Assembly (NCBI GenBank): GCA_012961645.1
Contig: DTYY01000346.1
Location: forward strand, 1 to 6,366
Reading direction: 5' to 3'
DNA: 6,366 nucleotides
Source of the DNA: Methanosarcinales archaeon
GTDB lineage: Archaea > Halobacteriota > Methanosarcinia > Methanosarcinales > Methanogasteraceae
The notes below the pieces were generated by a model, which did not search any database, was not told where the DNA came from, and saw only the letters and a list, made by a program, of their open reading frames with translations. Made by a program: the position numbers and the translations under genes. Of this stretch, positions 5,109 to 6,366 are shown in pieces. Position 1 is the first letter of the stretch, and each line of letters starts with the position of its first letter.

Positions 5109-5576
5109 ATGATCGATGACCATGAGGATAAAGACCTGATCACATATTGCGGTCTATACTGCGGGGATTGCTTTGCCAACAAGGAAACGATCGCGGATCT
5201 GGCAAGGGATCTCCGGAAGGAATTGAGACAGGCAAAGTTCGACATTATCGCGGAATCTTTATCCGCCATCCCATTCTTCAAAGTATTTGAGGACTATGAG
5301 CAGTGCTATGAGGTGCTTGGCGCGATGTTGAAGTTTCGCTGCAAGCAAACCTGCAGGGGCGGCGGTGGTCCGCCTTTCTGTAAGATTCGGAAGTGTGCCC
5401 AGAAGAATGACATAGAAGGATGCTGGGAATGTGGTGAGTTCGAAACATGTAAAAAACTGGACTTCTTAAAGCCAGTTCACGGGGATGCTCATCTGAAAAA
5501 TCTCAGAAAGATCAAGAAACAGGGAATTGACAGATTTTTTGAAGGGAATAGGTACTGGTACAACAAAATTAAGTGA
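5109..5576 (+). CDS. Cysteine-rich DUF3795-type protein, function unknown
   Basis: From ATG 5109 the protein has 155 residues and eleven cysteines (14, 18, 21, 66, 78, 82, 91, 96, 105, 108, 114). The opening ITYCGLYCGDCF (CxxxCxxC at 14-21) is the hallmark of DUF3795 proteins. A second block follows: CKQTCRGGGGPPFCKIRKC, then GCWECGEFETCKKL. The C-terminal NLRKIKKQGIDRFF also fits the family. The pattern suggests a metal site, zinc or an iron-sulfur cluster, but no catalytic motif is recognisable. There is no signal peptide or membrane segment, so it is cytoplasmic. It follows the DUF655 gene by 7 nt and precedes ubiD by 40 nt, so it is probably in the same operon. Family members are common in methanogens and anaerobic bacteria, and none has a known reaction to my knowledge. 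Confidence 0.8.
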   Translation: MIDDHEDKDLITYCGLYCGDCFANKETIADLARDLRKELRQAKFDIIAESLSAIPFFKVFEDYEQCYEVLGAMLKFRCKQTCRGGGGPPFCKIRKCAQKNDIEGCWECGEFETCKKLDFLKPVHGDAHLKNLRKIKKQGIDRFFEGNRYWYNKIK

Positions 5577-5616
5577 ACAGAGATTAAATGAGCAGGTTAA
5601 CGAGTTCAGGTGAAAA

Positions 5617-6366
5617 ATGTCATTCAGAGGCTTTATAGACCAGTTAAGAACCGATAAACTGCTTGCCGAGATTGAAGTGCCGGTGTCTCCAAAATACGAT
5701 CTTTTGAGGATTGCCGGAGCTAAGAAGCCAGCTCTCTTTCGCAACGTGGGTGGTCACCAGGTCGCTGTAAACATCCTCTCATCCAGAGAGGCGCTATGCA
5801 GAGCACTGCATGTTAAAAAGGAGGATCTGGTGAGGTATCTTGCATCCGTCGCAGTGAATGAAACGATTGGAGAGATAAAACTTGTGGACGAGTCTCCGAC
5901 AAAAGAGATCACAGAAAAACCTGATCTCTCAAAACTACCGATTATCACTCATTTTAAAAATGATCCCGCGCCTTACATCACCGCAGGCGTCCTCATAACC
6001 GAGATGGATGGGGTGGCGAACGCATCCATCCACCGCTTGATGGTCATCGGGAAGGATAAACTCGCAGCAAGACTCGTTGCACCGCGGCACACATACCTTC
6101 TGCACAAAAAAGCACTGGAGCGTGGAGAGGAACTCCCTGTTGCAATAGCGATTGGGCTTGACCCCACCGTCCTCTTTGCTGTCTCTACACGCGTGCCCGA
6201 TGGTATGGAACTTTGTTATGCGTCCGCTCTCCTCGGAGAGCCGCTCGAGGTCTTCGAGTGCGAGAACGGGATAAAAGTGCCACACTGTGAGATCGTGCTC
6301 GAGGGATACATCGGGGATGAGAATTACAATTACCAATATATTTCCTTAGATATTGATGAAGGTCTA
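5617..6366 (+). CDS. UbiD-family decarboxylase, N-terminal 250 residues (3' end outside window)
   Basis: The frame starts at ATG 5617, with AGGTGA at 5608-5613 just upstream, and stays open to the window edge; full UbiD proteins are usually above 400 residues. UbiD enzymes use prenylated FMN, made by UbiX, and a divalent metal for reversible non-oxidative decarboxylation. Recognisable: LPIITHFKNDPAPYITAGV (107-125); NASIHRLMVIG (135-145), the conserved Asn-to-Arg cofactor/metal segment; APRHTYLLHKKA (155-166); LPVAIAIGLDP (173-183); SALLGEPLEV (203-212); and EIVLEG (225-230), the acidic segment near the active site. In archaea one UbiD clade is the anhydromevalonate phosphate decarboxylase of the modified mevalonate pathway, a plausible role here; other substrates cannot be excluded. 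The last 20 residues are odd: the usual EGP motif should come about 8-9 residues after EIVLEG, but DEGL appears only after about 17. Confidence 0.88.
   Translation, partial: MSFRGFIDQLRTDKLLAEIEVPVSPKYDLLRIAGAKKPALFRNVGGHQVAVNILSSREALCRALHVKKEDLVRYLASVAVNETIGEIKLVDESPTKEITEKPDLSKLPIITHFKNDPAPYITAGVLITEMDGVANASIHRLMVIGKDKLAARLVAPRHTYLLHKKALERGEELPVAIAIGLDPTVLFAVSTRVPDGMELCYASALLGEPLEVFECENGIKVPHCEIVLEGYIGDENYNYQYISLDIDEGL

Noticed and set aside
5935..6336. 133-codon minus-strand frame opposite ubiD
   Set aside because: The plus strand encodes continuous UbiD motifs over the same bases; the minus frame is a shadow.

Overview
The window is archaeal. It encodes ribosomal protein L21e and RNA polymerase subunit F (Rpb4-like), which bacteria lack, together with DUF655, an archaeal-type AroD and TrpF, TATA-box-like promoters and GGTGA-type ribosome binding sites. 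A dense multiheme c-type cytochrome with a PGF-CTERM surface-sorting tail points to a respiratory or electron-exporting member of the Halobacteriota/Methanosarcinales-Archaeoglobi side of the Euryarchaeota, for example an ANME- or Syntrophoarchaeum-like lineage. That placement is an inference; nothing in the window fixes the species.

Layout. (1) Positions 1-215 hold the 3' end of a HAD-family hydrolase, followed by two small hairpins and a TATA box. (2) Positions 379-1768 (+) hold a two-gene aromatic amino acid unit, trpF and aroD, which overlap by 8 nt. (3) Positions 1773-3686 (-) hold a cytochrome gene followed by a thioredoxin reductase gene, with a hairpin/T-tract between them; trxB converges on aroD with only 4 nt between the stop codons. 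(4) A 120-nt divergent intergenic region at 3687-3806 carries a palindromic TATA-like site. (5) Positions 3807-6366 (+) hold a tightly spaced run: rpl21e, rpoF, DUF655 gene, a cysteine-rich DUF3795 gene and a UbiD-family decarboxylase gene cut off by the window edge.

How the genes fit together. TrpF and AroD act in tryptophan and shikimate biosynthesis, so the overlap makes metabolic sense. The cytochrome has a signal peptide, eleven CXXCH haem sites in about 230 residues, a Thr/Pro-rich stalk and a PGF-CTERM tail, so it is predicted to sit on the outside of the cell and carry electrons. The L21e-RpoF-DUF655 set is a recurrent archaeal information-processing cluster; here it is followed by DUF3795 and UbiD genes rather than the rRNA dimethyltransferase gene (ksgA) often found next. 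No gene-free stretch exceeds 300 nt. No tRNA, rRNA, CRISPR array, insertion sequence or clear horizontally acquired island was seen. The most notable single item is the eleven-haem PGF-CTERM cytochrome; no wholly new system is evident.
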